From: Acephala macrosclerotiorum
Lineage: Eukaryota > Ascomycota > Leotiomycetes > Helotiales > Mollisiaceae
Direction: 5' to 3'
NCBI GenBank assembly: GCA_014904845.1
Contig: MU119243.1
Coordinates: forward strand, 264,567 to 328,566
DNA length: 64,000 bases
The position numbers were made by a program, and so were the translations under genes. Of this stretch, positions 31,101-43,265 are shown piece by piece. Each line of letters opens with the position of its first letter. Position 1 is the stretch's first letter. Under the pieces are notes generated by a model. That model was not told where the DNA came from. It did not search any database and saw only the letters and a program-made list of their open reading frames with translations.

Positions 31101-32854
31101 GGTGGTTTCGGCAATGTGTGGAAGGTAAAGATACATCCTGCTCACTGTAACAACAAGGTACGTCTTGAGTTGATCTTGATTATTATACCTTATGTCCTAT
31201 CGAAGAGGTCTACCTAACCACATGAGTAGACTTTCCAAAACGAAAACCCCTATTATGCCCTGAAAAGGCTAGGGTATAATAGTGTGGATCTTTTCAAAAG
31301 CGAGGTTTCGAATCTAAAGCGATTTAGCGGCAGGAAGAGTCACCTACATCTTGTCAGGCTTCTTATCACCTTCTCTTGGCGAGAGCAGTATTATCTTTTA
31401 TTTCCATGGGCGGATAGTAATCTTTTCGATTTCTGGAAACGATATCCCTACCCGTCTAATTTTGAGCAAGACTATTATCGACTTACCTTGTGGTTTGCAA
31501 AACAATGCCAGGGAATCGCGGAGGGACTAAAGATGGGTCAAACTATCGATTCACCTGATACAGAAGGTTCAGTCCCAAGAAGACATGGAGATCTTAAGCC
31601 AGAAAATATCCTCTGGTTTAGAGGATGTCAGGGCAAAGATCCGACCTCACTCATGGGACATCTAAAGATTTCAGATTTTGGTTTGACTCGGTTCCATCAA
31701 TCCACGGCCAGAGCGAGTACCAATCAGAAGGTCATGGTGTCACCCACTTATAGAGCACCAGAGTACGATGTGACCAAAATGGTTTCACAACAAGATGATG
31801 CATGGGCGCTGGGGTGTATTCTTCTCGAGTTTGTCACATGGTTCCTTATGGGATGTGAAGAAGTCGATGAGTTTTCCAGGAAACGAGCGGCGGATGATAT
31901 CTCTGGAATTAGACAGGACGCATTCTTTAACTTTTACGAGATGGAGGATAACCAAGGGCCTGTACGATTATGCGCAAAATTCAAACGGTCGATACACGAT
32001 GTAAGTCCCTTTCGTGCGAGTAATACAACCTTGTAAAGCTAATTGGTTTTCTTGCGTAGGAAATTAAGCTGTTAACTCAACATCAGGATTGCTCTGACTA
32101 TTTGTCGGACTTGCTTGAATTCGTCAGCAATAGACTTCTTCGCATGAGTCCCCTCAAAAGGGCGAATTGCACTGAGGTCGTGGAATATTTTATCGAGCTC
32201 CACCAAAGATGCACAACTGACCCAACATACTGTACAAAGCGGGTAAAGGCAACTATAGCTCGCTCAGGGTCAGATTTGTCTGTCATAAGCCCCACGTCGC
32301 TCTTTATTAGTGATGCGACTCGACGTAAAATACAGAGCATCGTCCTACCAGAAACCGATTCTGGGACACTTCCCAGCCCATATTCTACAAAATCTCTGGA
32401 CTTCGATTTGGCCGGGAATATACCGGTACACAACAAGTCTGGCTGGTCAGTGGACACCCCAAGGAGATCGACCAGCCCCGACAATATTGAGCCAGAGACT
32501 TTACACCTTGCACCACCCAGGAGGGTTCATTTCCTGGACGCATCTGGATCTTCGCTTGGAGAGATGGCAGTGGACACCCAAGGGAGACCGATCAGCCCCG
32601 ACAATATTGAGCCACAGACTTCACAACATGCACCGCCTAGGGGGATTAATTTCGTATCCGGAATTTCACTTAAAGATATAGGAGATCTACATGATATGCC
32701 GGCTGAGGATGATGCACAGAGAAAACAAGAGAGTCCTGTCGCATCAAGCTCCAATGATTCTGATCTTCAAGCTTCACGGCCACAATCGCCGTCTAATCGG
32801 ACTAAGAGTTTCTGGAAGAGGCTGCAGAAACCTTTCAGGACTGAAAAAAAATAA
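28116..32854 (+). CDS. Large zinc-finger / protein-kinase fusion, 5' end cut by a transposon
   Basis: Six exons follow the insertion: 28116-28377, 28441-29134, 29184-30036, 30111-31157, 31230-32000 and 32060-32854. All joins keep the frame, and with the five upstream codons they make 1478 residues. Residues about 6-230 are helical (IFDLARDCASLFEEYL, IDRLHRLAVRIRQS). From about 300 come Cys/His modules (CPFCFEEF; HYVCISDECN; WLDHMNETH; CPLCYEDI; HVAGHLKSLSF). The C-terminal part is a kinase: glycine loop WGGFGNVWKV, YALKRL lysine, HGDLKPEN (Gly in place of the HRD Arg), KISDFGL and YRAPEYD, all consistent with activity. The tail has two 40-residue repeats. There is no in-frame ATG until the Met of SWVKFMGVF near 28263, so expression now would lose the N-terminal helix or use a transposon-derived start. 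Exons are otherwise undamaged. Whether finger and kinase parts are one gene depends on the 30037-30110 intron. Confidence 0.75.
32449..32653 (+). repeat. In-frame 120-bp tandem duplication in the kinase tail
   Basis: The segments starting at 32449 and 32569 are similar copies exactly 120 bp apart (40 codons); both encode SPDNIEP and APPR. It lies in the probably disordered tail after the kinase domain. Confidence 0.85.
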
Positions 32855-33546
32855 CCTCCGCGAAGGTTTATTTCCATACAGTAATATAACCCTGCCTACG
32901 GCCATCTTCCTGCTCTAAAACCCCAAACATCTGACATTTGTATAGCCTTATTCATCTGGAGCATCGCCCCTATCTGAGAACAACAGCATCAAACTGTACA
33001 AAGTCTTCACGGTCCGTTCTTCTTTATTCACTCAAGCTCAGCGTACTGACCAAAGTTAATTGCTCACTGAAGAGTAACATCCTATCGCGGTCAATCTTAC
33101 CCCGCACTATATGCAATCACATCGTCCTCAACCTACGAGCCGACCAGCGCTTATAGACCATGTCATTTATGCACTAATTTGTCATAAAGTCCTGCTCCAT
33201 GCTCTAGTCGAGTAGATCGTACAGTTGACTGTGGGACTTGAAGATGACGACAGCGTTACCGATAGAACAACGCCGCAACCAAACAAGCAGAACTAGGGGG
33301 CAAAATGTCAAGAATACAGGCCAAAAGCCCCTGAAAGTAACCAAGCGTCTTCTGCTTGAGGGGTACCGTCAAGTGTGTGATTTTAAATCGAGCAGGCTGG
33401 ATCGGGAGTGGCAGCTTCAGTGACAACAAGGGGCGGTTCGAAGGCAAAGTTAGCGCGGCTGAAGATTGTTGGCATAGCAACACCGACGTTCAAGAGAAAC
33501 ATCGACATCTTCATTTACGGTATTCCACAATAATACTACACACTCA
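32855..33546. other. Intergenic, nothing recognised
   Basis: 3' flank of the kinase-fusion gene and promoter of the next gene. No gene features seen. Confidence 0.45.
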
Positions 33547-35139
33547 ATGGAGCATGAAATTGAAGCCAGCTCTCTTCCTGACCCTAGCCTCCTCATCTCC
33601 TGGTTGTTGACAGCAAATGATTGGATTGATCCCAACGACCTGCAGCAACCTGAAGCAAACGCAGATGCGCAACCACCATTTTTCCTGTCAACTACAACCA
33701 CCACAACTCCTACCTCTTCTCTACCATCGAAATATCCTTCCACCCGTCGTGGCAGACGACTATACTTGAACAGTAAAATGGACAGAGACAGCGAAACCAC
33801 ATCAAATGCGAGCGCATCATCCTCTCGAACGACAGCTACATCTCCAATTTCACTGCGCAACCGCCCGATTCTCAATCCTACACCGCCATCGACACGTCAT
33901 CGCTCTCCAAGTCCGACGCGCCATATTCTGAGCCAGCTGAGATATGCGACGCCGCTGCCGTTGAGGGTTTGTCAGCCGGATGTGAGGGTGGTGGAGCCAT
34001 CGATGGTGAGGGAGTTGACGGGTATGTTGGTGAAAGAGTTGACTGCGGGAGTGATTCCGATAGATTTGAAGGTATGGTTTCCGATTTCATCGTTTTGCAA
34101 CTCTCAGCTGAGCTGTATAGCCTCGACTCCAAAGAGTCGAACCCATTCGGTTCTCACTCCCAAGCCCCCTCTTCGAAACCCATCCTACCGAATACACACC
34201 CACATACCTCTCCAACCTCTGGCGCACAACCGAGAGCATCTACAACGAAGCACGTGTTTGCAACGACGATTTCAAAGACGAAAACGCCTGGATGACAGTT
34301 GTCACCTCTGTCTTAAAATCCGCAACCGAATACACAGATCCTGACTCGGATCTCGACGATTACAGACCTCCCATGCTAAATGTCCAATCCATTCAAACAC
34401 AAGCCATCTCTTCCTCCCTCCTCCCAACCCACACCTCCACATCCTTCGCCAAAAAAGCCGACCTCGCGCTCGCCTTCTCCCTTTCCCACCCCGAAATCTT
34501 TCGCACGCTCGAGCCTATCCACATACAATGCCCAGAGCTAAGTCTAAGCCAAATGGAGGACGCGTATACGATGCGTGTTCCGCTAGTTGCGGGTGTTGAG
34601 GTCAAGGAACGAGGAGGGAGCTACAACGAGGCAATTGTCCAGTTGGGGGTTTGGTGTGCGGCGGGGCTGGAGAAATTGAGAAGGTTGAGAGAAGAGGGGT
34701 ATAAAAAACGGACAAGGGCGAGAGGTGAGATGGACGAACCACCGAGGATAGAGGGAGAAACGGAAGAGGAACGGGAACTGCCACCGCTCGTAGGCTGGAC
34801 GGTTGTAGGGCACGAGTGGAAGTTACATATTGTTTGGAAGGATGGGAGCGGGAAGGTGGTGAGTCTTTTTCTCTTCTGCCTCCTTGACCAGCTTGTTTCG
34901 CAGGGAAGGAAAGGAGAGTGCTAATGGCAATTCAGACTGTTCTAGGACCTTGGCGGGTACTAAATGCCGGAACGGAAAGCCATGCTGAGATCTTGGTGCT
35001 GCTAGCATTAATACGGAGGGTGGAGAGATGGGTGAGGGGTGTGTATTGGCCATGGTTAAGGGGAAATGTGCTCGATGGATTTGGGGAAAGAGGAGGGCGA
35101 TTGGAATGGGCAGATAGTGGGAAGGAATATTTAATATAG
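33547..35139 (+). CDS. PD-(D/E)XK nuclease-like domain protein
   Basis: Three exons (33547-34071, 34121-34858, 34936-35139), with introns of 49 and 77 bp, encode 488 residues. The first 150 residues are Ser/Thr/Pro-rich. The C-terminal two thirds match a fungal PD-(D/E)XK-like family: LWRTTESIYNEARVCNDDF, a core VPLVAGVEVKERGG (E-x-K with the preceding acidic SQMEDAY), NEAIVQLGVWCAAGLEKL, and the closing TVLGPWRVLNAGTESHAEIL with RRVERWVRGVYWPWL. In this family the fold is that of restriction-like nucleases, but no biological role is established and many members cluster with heterokaryon-incompatibility-type or repeat-rich regions. Splicing to the last exon restores the conserved TVLGPW motif. 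No lesion visible. Confidence 0.8.
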
Positions 35140-35891
35140 TGGAATAATAGCAATTGAGTAGACGGGTAAGGGAGCAGAAATACTTTGACCCTCAATGATA
35201 AAAATATTTAAATAAAAATTATAAAGAAATTTAACCAAGTCTTAGGTTTCAATCCAAGTTTACAATTTTAAATTTCTTTAAAATTAAATGCATTGCATTC
35301 TTTACTTTGAAACTATAGAAAGAATAAAAGAAATAGATAACCAAGCACCTTAGAACTCTAGGCTTTATATTGGGTCTGGTTAAGAGGGCTGCAGCAGGTT
35401 GCTATTATTTAGACTGGGTGTGCAATGGCTGCAAGAATTATATTTGGTAATAAAGAGATGAAGCCGATAGCAAATACGATATTATTAATAGCAATATCGC
35501 CCTTCAAGCTCCGATAAAGGATAGGCCGACTATAAAAGCCTGAAAATGGTCTGGTTCCTGCTAGAATGTTTGCGAAATAGGATTGCGCAATACAAAGGAG
35601 GATCTAGTGTGATGTTCGGTTGAAAGTCTCTATTGTGATGATGTTGTGAGGAGAGAAATGAAGTGAAACAAATAATCAGAGATAATTGTCCAAATGGTTT
35701 TGAATGATTCAGCAAATTCCCAATTTAACGCCTGGTATCGCTCATACAAAAACTCGCTCGATGTATACAGATATGACAACCAAAATATACAGTAGAAACA
35801 GAAGAAATCGCTCACAATGTATCCTTCCAACCTTTGCACCATCCCCCCACTCCACGAAAAACAAACCCAAATATATGCATACAAAGAAGAC
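35140..35891. other. Intergenic, moderately A+T-rich
   Basis: The 3' flanks of two convergent genes. The part around 35190-35340 is A+T-rich. No gene or structured repeat recognised. Confidence 0.45.
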
Positions 35892-36882
35892 CTATCTCAA
35901 ATCTCTCCTACTCTGCATCTCAAATACCTCCTCATCATGATGCTGCACAAACACTTGTGGTATCTCGGGACTACCTCTCCCGCCCAAACTCCCCGCCCTG
36001 CCCGTCAGAGCTTGCCCTCTATACTTCTCACTCGCTCCCCCTCCATATGCCGTATACGCCTCCCCATAACTCGTTTGCCTCAAAGTCTCAAATCTAGTGT
36101 CTCGTGGATGGCTATAACCGGTAGGCAATGAGGCTTGGGACTCGATATCTGTGGTGTTAGAAGCGTATGCTTTGGCCGAATAGCCTGTGTATGGGTCATT
36201 TGTAGGGAGGGAGAATTCGGGAAGCGTATCGAGGTGTGCGGGGTTCGCGTTCGAGTCTCGGACTGGCGCGTAGATGGCAGAGCGACGTTCGCGGTGGTAG
36301 ATGACAGAGCTGTAGATCAGGGGGATGATAAAGCAGAGCCTGCAAGACATTGTGTTAGCAATTGCCACTCTTTAGGACATTGAAGGAGGGGAAGTACCAT
36401 AGAACAGCTTCGATTATTAGGCCGACGAAGGAGACGGTGCGGGAGTTGGAGTCTATAAAGGAGACGATGTCGAGGACGAATAGGACGGTCCAGATGAAGG
36501 ATTTGGTGGTGTTGAATATGACGAAGGTTTTGGGCTGGAGTTTATGGCGGGCTAGGAGGACGATTTCGGTGATTGTGAGGACGAGGCAGATTACTAGCAT
36601 TGCGATCCAGATTGGTACAACGCTGTTCTCTTGTCAGTATATCTGCCAAGGGAAAATGCTTGAGGAGGAGACGTACATTTTAGCCTCAGTCGAAACATCG
36701 TTCAAGTCAAAGTTGCAGTCAATGCCATCGCCGCAATTGTCGTTGTTATGCTCCCATGTTACTATGCTCCCGACTGCTAGCGCAAGGAGGGCGAGATATA
36801 GGAGTTCGAGGAGGAGTTGTATAGTCCAAAATGGGATAAGGACAGCCTTCCGCCATGGCGCGTGTGCGTGGTAGGAGCCCAT
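35892..36882 (-). CDS. Four-TM fungal membrane protein
   Basis: Three minus-strand exons (36882-36677, 36622-36398, 36339-35892), with introns of 54 and 58 bp, encode 292 residues. Four hydrophobic segments are visible: IQLLLELLYLALLALAVGSI, IWIAMLVICLVLTITEIVLL, FIWTVLFVLDIVSFI, and FVGLIIEAVLW joined across the second intron to LCFIIPLIYSSVIY. A first extracellular loop with NDNCGDGIDCNFD could form a disulfide. The last 120 residues are a polar tail rich in Tyr, Gly and Ser. The layout resembles small fungal integral membrane proteins of the MARVEL-like or SUR7-like kind, but I cannot assign a family. The start at MGSYHAHAPWR places a short basic N terminus before TM1. No lesion. Confidence 0.75.
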
Positions 36883-38579
36883 AATATCTGTCTTCTCTTG
36901 ATACCTGGCGCGTCGAAATTCGAGGTAGGAGAATCTGCAGATCAGCTTTCCTCTTGAAGAGGTCTTCCAGCTGAATATAAGAACAAACAATATCGTGGAA
37001 TCGATAAAGGAAAGCGCAGCCAAGCGGCTGAAGCTTCATTGCACTAGGTATGCGCTGTACGTAGCTCATCACCTACCTCTCTTTTGTATCCAATCCCAAG
37101 CAAGTATTCTCCTCGTCCCAGGTCAGACTTGGGATGGCGAAGTACAAGCCATGTCAATTGGAGCCATGTAGCTTAGGGTCCTGCAATCTGTGATGCGGTT
37201 TGAAGTCGCGCGAAGGATGGTTTGCTTGACGTGATGAAAGACTCGCTTGACACCTAGCCAACACCATCCCAACACAGCCCACCCAGGGCTGCCGCACGCG
37301 CCAATATGCTTAATTTAGGTGGCTTGGCGGATCTGGAACCTGGAAATGGGGGAAATAGGGGTGGTTGATTGGTGATCTCGCGGAGAAAAGGTTTATTGAT
37401 TGAGGGGCATGAGCTGGAAACCAGTTTGGTGGAAATCGAGAAGATGCAGGGGGACGCCAAGGCAGATTCCGCTTTGGAGGGCGGTCGTCACGTGCTGACG
37501 TCTGACCTCGGACTTCAACGTCGTCGTCTCGTCTCGTCCTCTCCCATCACTCGAATGGAGATGATCTCAGCAGATGCATTCTTTACTATATGGAGGAAAA
37601 GCACGTCAACGCTGTTTATGAGCTTCAAGCTAGCCAAAGCCCTTCTCCGAGATTTCTTTCTTTCTGCGGCCGTCAAATCTCACCTAGGCCATCCACCTTC
37701 CTCGCCAGATTTTTTTCCTACTTTGACTGCCAGTCACTATCTCTTCAGTTCCACAGACAGCTTTCGTTACGATGAATGTGACACAATGAGCGAAGAGCAA
37801 TTCTGCTACTTTTTTCTAAGGTGCAAGTAGCTTTGGAGCACATGAGAGCCTCACTTCTATCTGTTGAGCTTCCAAAGCAACACGTGCCCGGCATCCCTCC
37901 AAAAAGAAAGGCCTACTTGCTATGGCACACGAACAAGCAATTTTTACTGTATTCAATTGCGTGCAACTTTTTGGGGGAATATCAAGCAGTAGTTCTCTTC
38001 AAATTGCTACATTAAAGGAAACTGCCGATGATCGGTAGCTCGCTGAATGATTCCTGCTCTCTCTGATCAAGCAGCTAGCCATCACCTGCTTCCCGCACTT
38101 TCCTCACGACGTATCTTCCAAACCTCATACCCAATCTCTCGACTTAAATTCTCCTTCGAGTTCCCTTCTCTTCTTCAACAAACTCACTCACAGCCTACTG
38201 TTCATTTTAATTCAACTCGAACCCAGTCAATGCATAATTCCTCATTGCGAAACGTTCCGATAGGTCCAAGTTCCAATTCCTCCGGTTACTCTATTAAAAA
38301 AAAGTACCGACGGTTCAGCTGGACAGGTAAGCTCTGACTGGCTCTGGGAAATGGCAAGGTACTGTATACTCACTATATTTGTGAGGATGGGGATGGGAAA
38401 CAGTTTATTGTTTTAAGGGTATCAACCCTTTTCTTGTCACGCCTTTCTAAGTTCTCTATGGAAAGGCTCCCAAAAGGGTCTTCTCCTTCCCGCTTTTCCT
38501 TTCTGAAACGAGTCTGCATACTAATTCGTAAGCTGCTCGCGAAAAAACCATGGGAGAGAAAACCCCACGCTGCCCCCAC
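36883..38579. other. Intergenic, no firm gene
   Basis: Mostly without recognisable coding sequence. A small plus-strand frame (38230-38327) ends at a GTAAGC-like donor (38328), after a pyrimidine-rich stretch that looks like a leader. It could be the first exon of a short or truncated gene whose remainder was lost in the A+T block that follows, but nothing confirms this. Confidence 0.35.
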
Positions 38580-39100
38580 CCCATGGAATAGATATGGGTG
38601 GAATTTTTTTTAAAAGTCTCTCACGAGTAGAGTTTTTTTTAATACTTCCCTTATAAAGCTTTATAGGGCCCCATATAAAAATATATTTTTATAAATTTAT
38701 ATAAAGAAATTTTAAATTTTTATTAATTTTTTTTAAATTAAAATAAAATTCGAAATTAAAGTTTCAAAATTATTCAAACTTTAAACTTTTAAAATCGGCC
38801 GCATATAAGCCGCATATAACTTTTTTCGAGCGAACGAAAAATTTTTTTAACTTTTTATTATAGTAGATTTTTAGTTTATAAATCGATTTTTTTACTTTTT
38901 GTAATATAAATAAATTAATATAAAGTTTTCGAAACGGTTCGATCGATTTTAAAAATAGTAAAACGGGTACCAAGCAAATCGTAAAAAAGTTTTTACGTAT
39001 TTTATACGTAAATTTTCGTGTTTTTACGTGTTTTTATATATTTATAAACTTTTTTAACTTTATAAATTTTACGCATTTACGTATTTATACATCCGCCATG
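38580..39100. repeat. Small A+T-rich, RIP-like block
   Basis: About 520 bp of very A+T-rich sequence (clearest at 38640-39085) in otherwise normal composition. It resembles the large blocks to the right and the patch at 19.1-19.4 kb. It is probably a decayed repeat fragment; no source can be recognised. Confidence 0.65.
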
Positions 39101-40050
39101 GGAGAAACCATAAATGGAGGAATAATATATCCTTATCCATGGGGACCCCCGTGGGTAGGGGAAAATCTTAAAACCCTACACCATGGGTCCCCCACGAGCA
39201 GCCTACTAATTCGCTGTAGAATCCATGTGGGGTGACGGAGCCGATGGGGTTGAATACTTATCGGAGTCTGTTGAGTTTCTTGGATGGAAGTTTTTGAAGG
39301 CCGGTAGATATGTATGTAACATTCTGCCCTTTATCTGACCATATTGTTAGAGCCGAGCTCTTCGCGAGTACTGCGAACTCGGCTCAGCTCTTCGACTCTC
39401 AAATCATCCTTCAAATACCATACTGATCTCTCTATATGGTGGGGAATGATGGGGTTTTTGCATTGGAGGCGGCGGCGTTTAAGAGCTATTTTAAGGGGAT
39501 TGGGGGAGGGGTAAAGTGAGGTGGGTTCGAGGAGAGTGGGATGGAGTGAGGGTGAAAGGGTTGCAGGGAATGAGGTCAAGTGATCAAAAGAAGTCTTTGC
39601 ATGATGATGAGGTTATGATGTGTGCCTCTTCGGATTTTCTGTTTGGATTGTTGTTGTCAGGGTTTGGGACGAAAGTTCGAGTAGCGATGAGAGGAAAGGG
39701 GTAGCGAGATGCGGCGGGGTAACGGACGAGATCGAGGCAAAAGTACTTTTGTAGCGCAAGTGTATCAATTTCGGCTTATTTTTTCTGATGCGAGCTATTA
39801 CTAGATTTTGCTGCTTTCCAATCTCATTTCCTTCTTTGAATCTTCTCTGGATCGATAGATAGTTTCGAGTCATTGTCACGTGCTATAAGGGGTAATGTCT
39901 GGAGCCAAGCGAATGGTCGTCCATGATACATTCTAGAGACAGCTAGAAGCTAGGAGATATTCAGAGTCTCTTGACACTCGCAAGAATATCTGTGTACATA
40001 TATTGTGATTTACAGAAGACATTTTCAAGCCATCCAACTCTTCTTCAAAA
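39101..40050. other. Intergenic, nothing recognised
   Basis: Spacer between the small A+T block and the 3' end of the dead sugar transporter. Short frames only. Confidence 0.4.
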
Positions 40051-41803
40051 TCAGACATTCTTCTCACCAAACTCCCTCCTCTCCTCTTCCATACCCTCTG
40101 TAATACCACCAGCTTTGCCGCCATGCTCAACAACTTCTTGAATCCTCTGATCCAACAGACTGTCACTAGGTTTCGTCTTCCATGGTTTTGGTCCGCCTTT
40201 TCAGAACATGAGCTCGATTTCTTCGAGGGTCTTGCCAGCGGTCTCGGGATAGGTGAAGAAGGCTTGGATAGAGGCTCCGAAGCAGAGGACTCCGAAGATG
40301 ACGAAGAGCTTCCATGAAACGTTTTGGAACGCTGGTGGGATGAATAGACCGATTGCGAAGTTGAAGAGCCTGAACATCAAAATTAGCGATGGGAGGGGAA
40401 GTAAAGTTTCAGATAACGTACCAGTTTGCCACGGAAGCAAGTGCCATACCAATGGCTCTTGTCTCTAAGGGCCATACCTCAGCTGCATAGACCCAAGCGA
40501 TTGGTGCGAGAGTGAGAGAGTATATCAAGACAAGAATGTAGCAGAATGCGATGACGGTGTATGCTGGCGAGCCTGTCACTTGAATCTGGACACTCAAATT
40601 TCCGTCCAATCCGCCCGGAATATGGGTACCGTAAGTTCCAAGCACGCCACCAACAACGAACATGCATACACCCATACCAACAGAACCATAGATCTGTGAA
40701 CAGGTATGTCAGTCAAGTCCCAATTCTGTTTAGGCTGAGGTCACCTTACCAGCAGAGGTCGACAGCCAGTCTGTCAATGAAGAAGAAGGTCGCGGCCGTT
40801 CCAATAATGAAGATAGCATACTGGACTCCAGAGGATACCAAGCCAACATTTCCAGTCAAGTTCGCCATCTCGAAGATATACACAACATAGTATGTCATCA
40901 CGTTGGCACCAGAGAGTTGTTGCCATGCCTGAACTGAGGTGCCAGCAAGTGTTCGTCTCCACATGCCGTTCTTGAAGAAACGTCTCCATCCCTTCTGGCC
41001 TTCTCTCTCGGCAGCCAGGATCGTAGTGATTTCCTCCCATTCAGCAACAACGAGTGGGTCGTTGATGTTACCCTTAGCCTGGGTATCTGCAAGGATCTGA
41101 ATAGCCTCTTTCTCTCGCCCAACCTTTGCCAGCCATCGAGGTGATCTTGGGAGGAATGGAATACCGATCATGAGTCCGACTGCTGGCACGAATTGAATGG
41201 CCCACGCTGTTCTAAACGATGCAGTCGGAGTAGTGGAGATGAACTTGCAGCCATATCCAACAAAATATATGATGAAGATCCCCCACTCAATCGCCCACTG
41301 CTGGATAACAATAATCGATCATCTAGAGTCCTTTTTGGCGATTTCGGCGAGATAGACAGGGACTTGGGAGGAGGTGATACCGACACAGATTCCATTGATG
41401 AAGCGACCACAAATCAGCATGGCGATGCCGTTGGTAGCGGTCTGAGAGCGGTGCCGAGGAGCCACCAGATACAGGCGAAGAATATGGCGTCTCGGCGTCC
41501 GATTTTGTTGGATACGGGACCGGCCATGATGGCTCCTATGACGGAACCGCCTGCCAGTGCTGCACCGATACCTCCTTGCGTGATGCCTTGACGGTTGTTG
41601 AAGTAGTCGATATATTGTTGGGTGCCAATAATTGCCGACATAGAGGAGATGTCGAAACCAAAGCTGTTTTTTGTTAGTATTTGCACTATTTCTGATTCGA
41701 AGAGAGGGGGGACGAACAGCATTCCTCCAACAGTCGCAATTGCTGCGAGGAAGTACACATTTGTGACCTTGGAGAAGTGGAAAAGGGCCTTCATGATGGG
41801 CAA
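40051..41803 (-). pseudogene. MFS hexose transporter, broken
   Basis: Minus-strand exons starting at 41803, with introns at 41717-41664, 40749-40694 and 40421-40371, rebuild a fungal sugar porter (major facilitator superfamily) of normal length. Recognisable parts are NVYFLAAIATVGGMLFGFD, AGPVSNKIGRRDAIFF, GRFINGICVGITSSQVPVYL, PRSPRWLAKVGRE, WQQLSGANVMTYYVVYIF, APIAWVYAAEVWPLETRA, and the PETAGKTLEEIELMF end motif. Four lesions are visible: a one-base loss near 41445 (GTA/QTATNG), TGA at 41321-41319 just after KKDSR, a one-base loss near 40770 in IDRTGRRPLL (where the Arg codon also reads TGT), and TGA at 40203-40201, after which the family-typical tail (KPWKTKP, RIQEVVEHGGKAGG) continues in frame to 40051. 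Its substrate would have been a hexose. Most splice sites look intact, so it is a recent loss. Confidence 0.85.
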
Positions 41804-43265
41804 GACAAATCTAGAAAGTTGTCTTGAGGAGGGAAGAAATGGAAGAGTGTTGATATTGGCAAAGGATGCTACCCTTTATACGAGAGAAAGTTTCTCCATT
41901 TCCTGCTTCTCGTCTCCGCAACCCCAGGAAGAAAGGAAGAATACAAGCGTAGTTTCCATCCGACACTTACCCCATCCCCATATCAATGCCTGACTCTCAT
42001 TTGCGCGCATATTTCGTTCTCGGTGATATTGTGCTGCTCTTACCATAAAAAGGTAGGAGGCTCGTTAGAGCGGATCCGCGGCTCCAGAATGTGGAGCCCC
42101 AACTGTCAAGAATCATGTGATTTAGTGCTGAGTCAGTGCTGCGGGGTTTTAAGAGATCTCTCTCTCTCTGAGAACCATCATCATCAATATCATCAATAAC
42201 AACAACAATCATCAATATCATCAAATCTTGACACCAACGCGGAAATAGAAGGGGTCATCGCTGCCACTTGCCAACGCCAAAACATGCTTCGTGATTGACT
42301 TCATCAGCGGCGTTAGAGTTGGGGAATTGGCAACAGACCCGTCGCTGTGGATATGGTTCCTGCTCAGAAAAGTTCTAATAGGAGCGCATAGTCGGATCGG
42401 ACCTGACAAGTGCGGGACTTTCGTGTCGAATTTCGCTCTGCTTCCTAGAAGATTGTTTGACGTTGAAGATCTTCAGCGGAAGGCATGCAAGTCGCTGCTT
42501 TGCTTATGTTCTTTTGCTGTAAATAAATGTACGCGTGTCTGGGGGATGGCTTGGCAGCTATTGTTATATGGTTGGGTGAGAGGGAGATTGTGAATATCCA
42601 CTTGTTGCGGACTTGACGTGTAGTCGCACGAATCAGATTCAAAGTCATATCTCGCTTGTCACTTCTCACCTCTATTATCATGAGTAGTATTCACCACGGT
42701 GAGATTTGTAGATTCCCAGTCTGCACAACTGTATTGAGTTGCTGTCCTCATAGGAGGATTGGTATCAATAATGCGGGACTATTTGACTCTGAAGTCAGTA
42801 TGATTCTCTTCTGTATCTATAGTATGTACTGGCAAAAGTTTGAGAGCTTCTTTTGAGTTATTCGGACATCTTCTATTATTCTTTGCAGCCATGAATCGTA
42901 GGCACTGCTTCTAATGATGGGCTAGGTCGCGTGTTGCCCCTTTCTCCCCGCTTAATATATCAAACGTCAGGGCTCCTTGGAGTCTGTGACAATGTGTGCA
43001 TTGATCATTGTGCAATTTGATTCCCTAGCTTTTTTCTTACATGCGGCACCAAGCTGAAGAAGACTTAAGCTCGGATCTCAAACAATTCTTTGTCTGATCG
43101 CAACCTATTGTTCCGTTCTAGCAGGTCAAGTTCGCAAGCATCATTCCCTGTGTTTCCTTTGTTGATTTTTGGTGCTGATATTTTTCATTGATTGTCCCTC
43201 CCCAACGATCTCGACCTGCTTTATAATACACATTGTAAGTCTATTGCAATTTTTTCTCTGCTACC
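41804..43265. other. Intergenic, 1.5 kb, only simple repeats
   Basis: Holds the upstream flank of the dead sugar transporter and of the Ulp1-like relic. The only structure noticed is a CT run near 42158 and the ATCATCA/ACA-rich stretch at 42176-42226. No gene recognised. Confidence 0.45.
42176..42226. repeat. Imperfect CATCAT/CAA-type simple repeat
   Basis: Repeated CATCAT, ATATCATCAA and ACAACAACA units over 50 bp, upstream of the dead sugar transporter. Confidence 0.8.

Noticed and set aside
36240..36270. GTTCGAGTC motif resembling a tRNA B box
   Set aside because: Lies in the coding tail of the four-TM protein, with no matching A box, anticodon stem or acceptor pairing.
41193..41591. 132-codon plus-strand frame
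   Set aside because: Antisense shadow of the dead hexose transporter; the minus strand carries family motifs.
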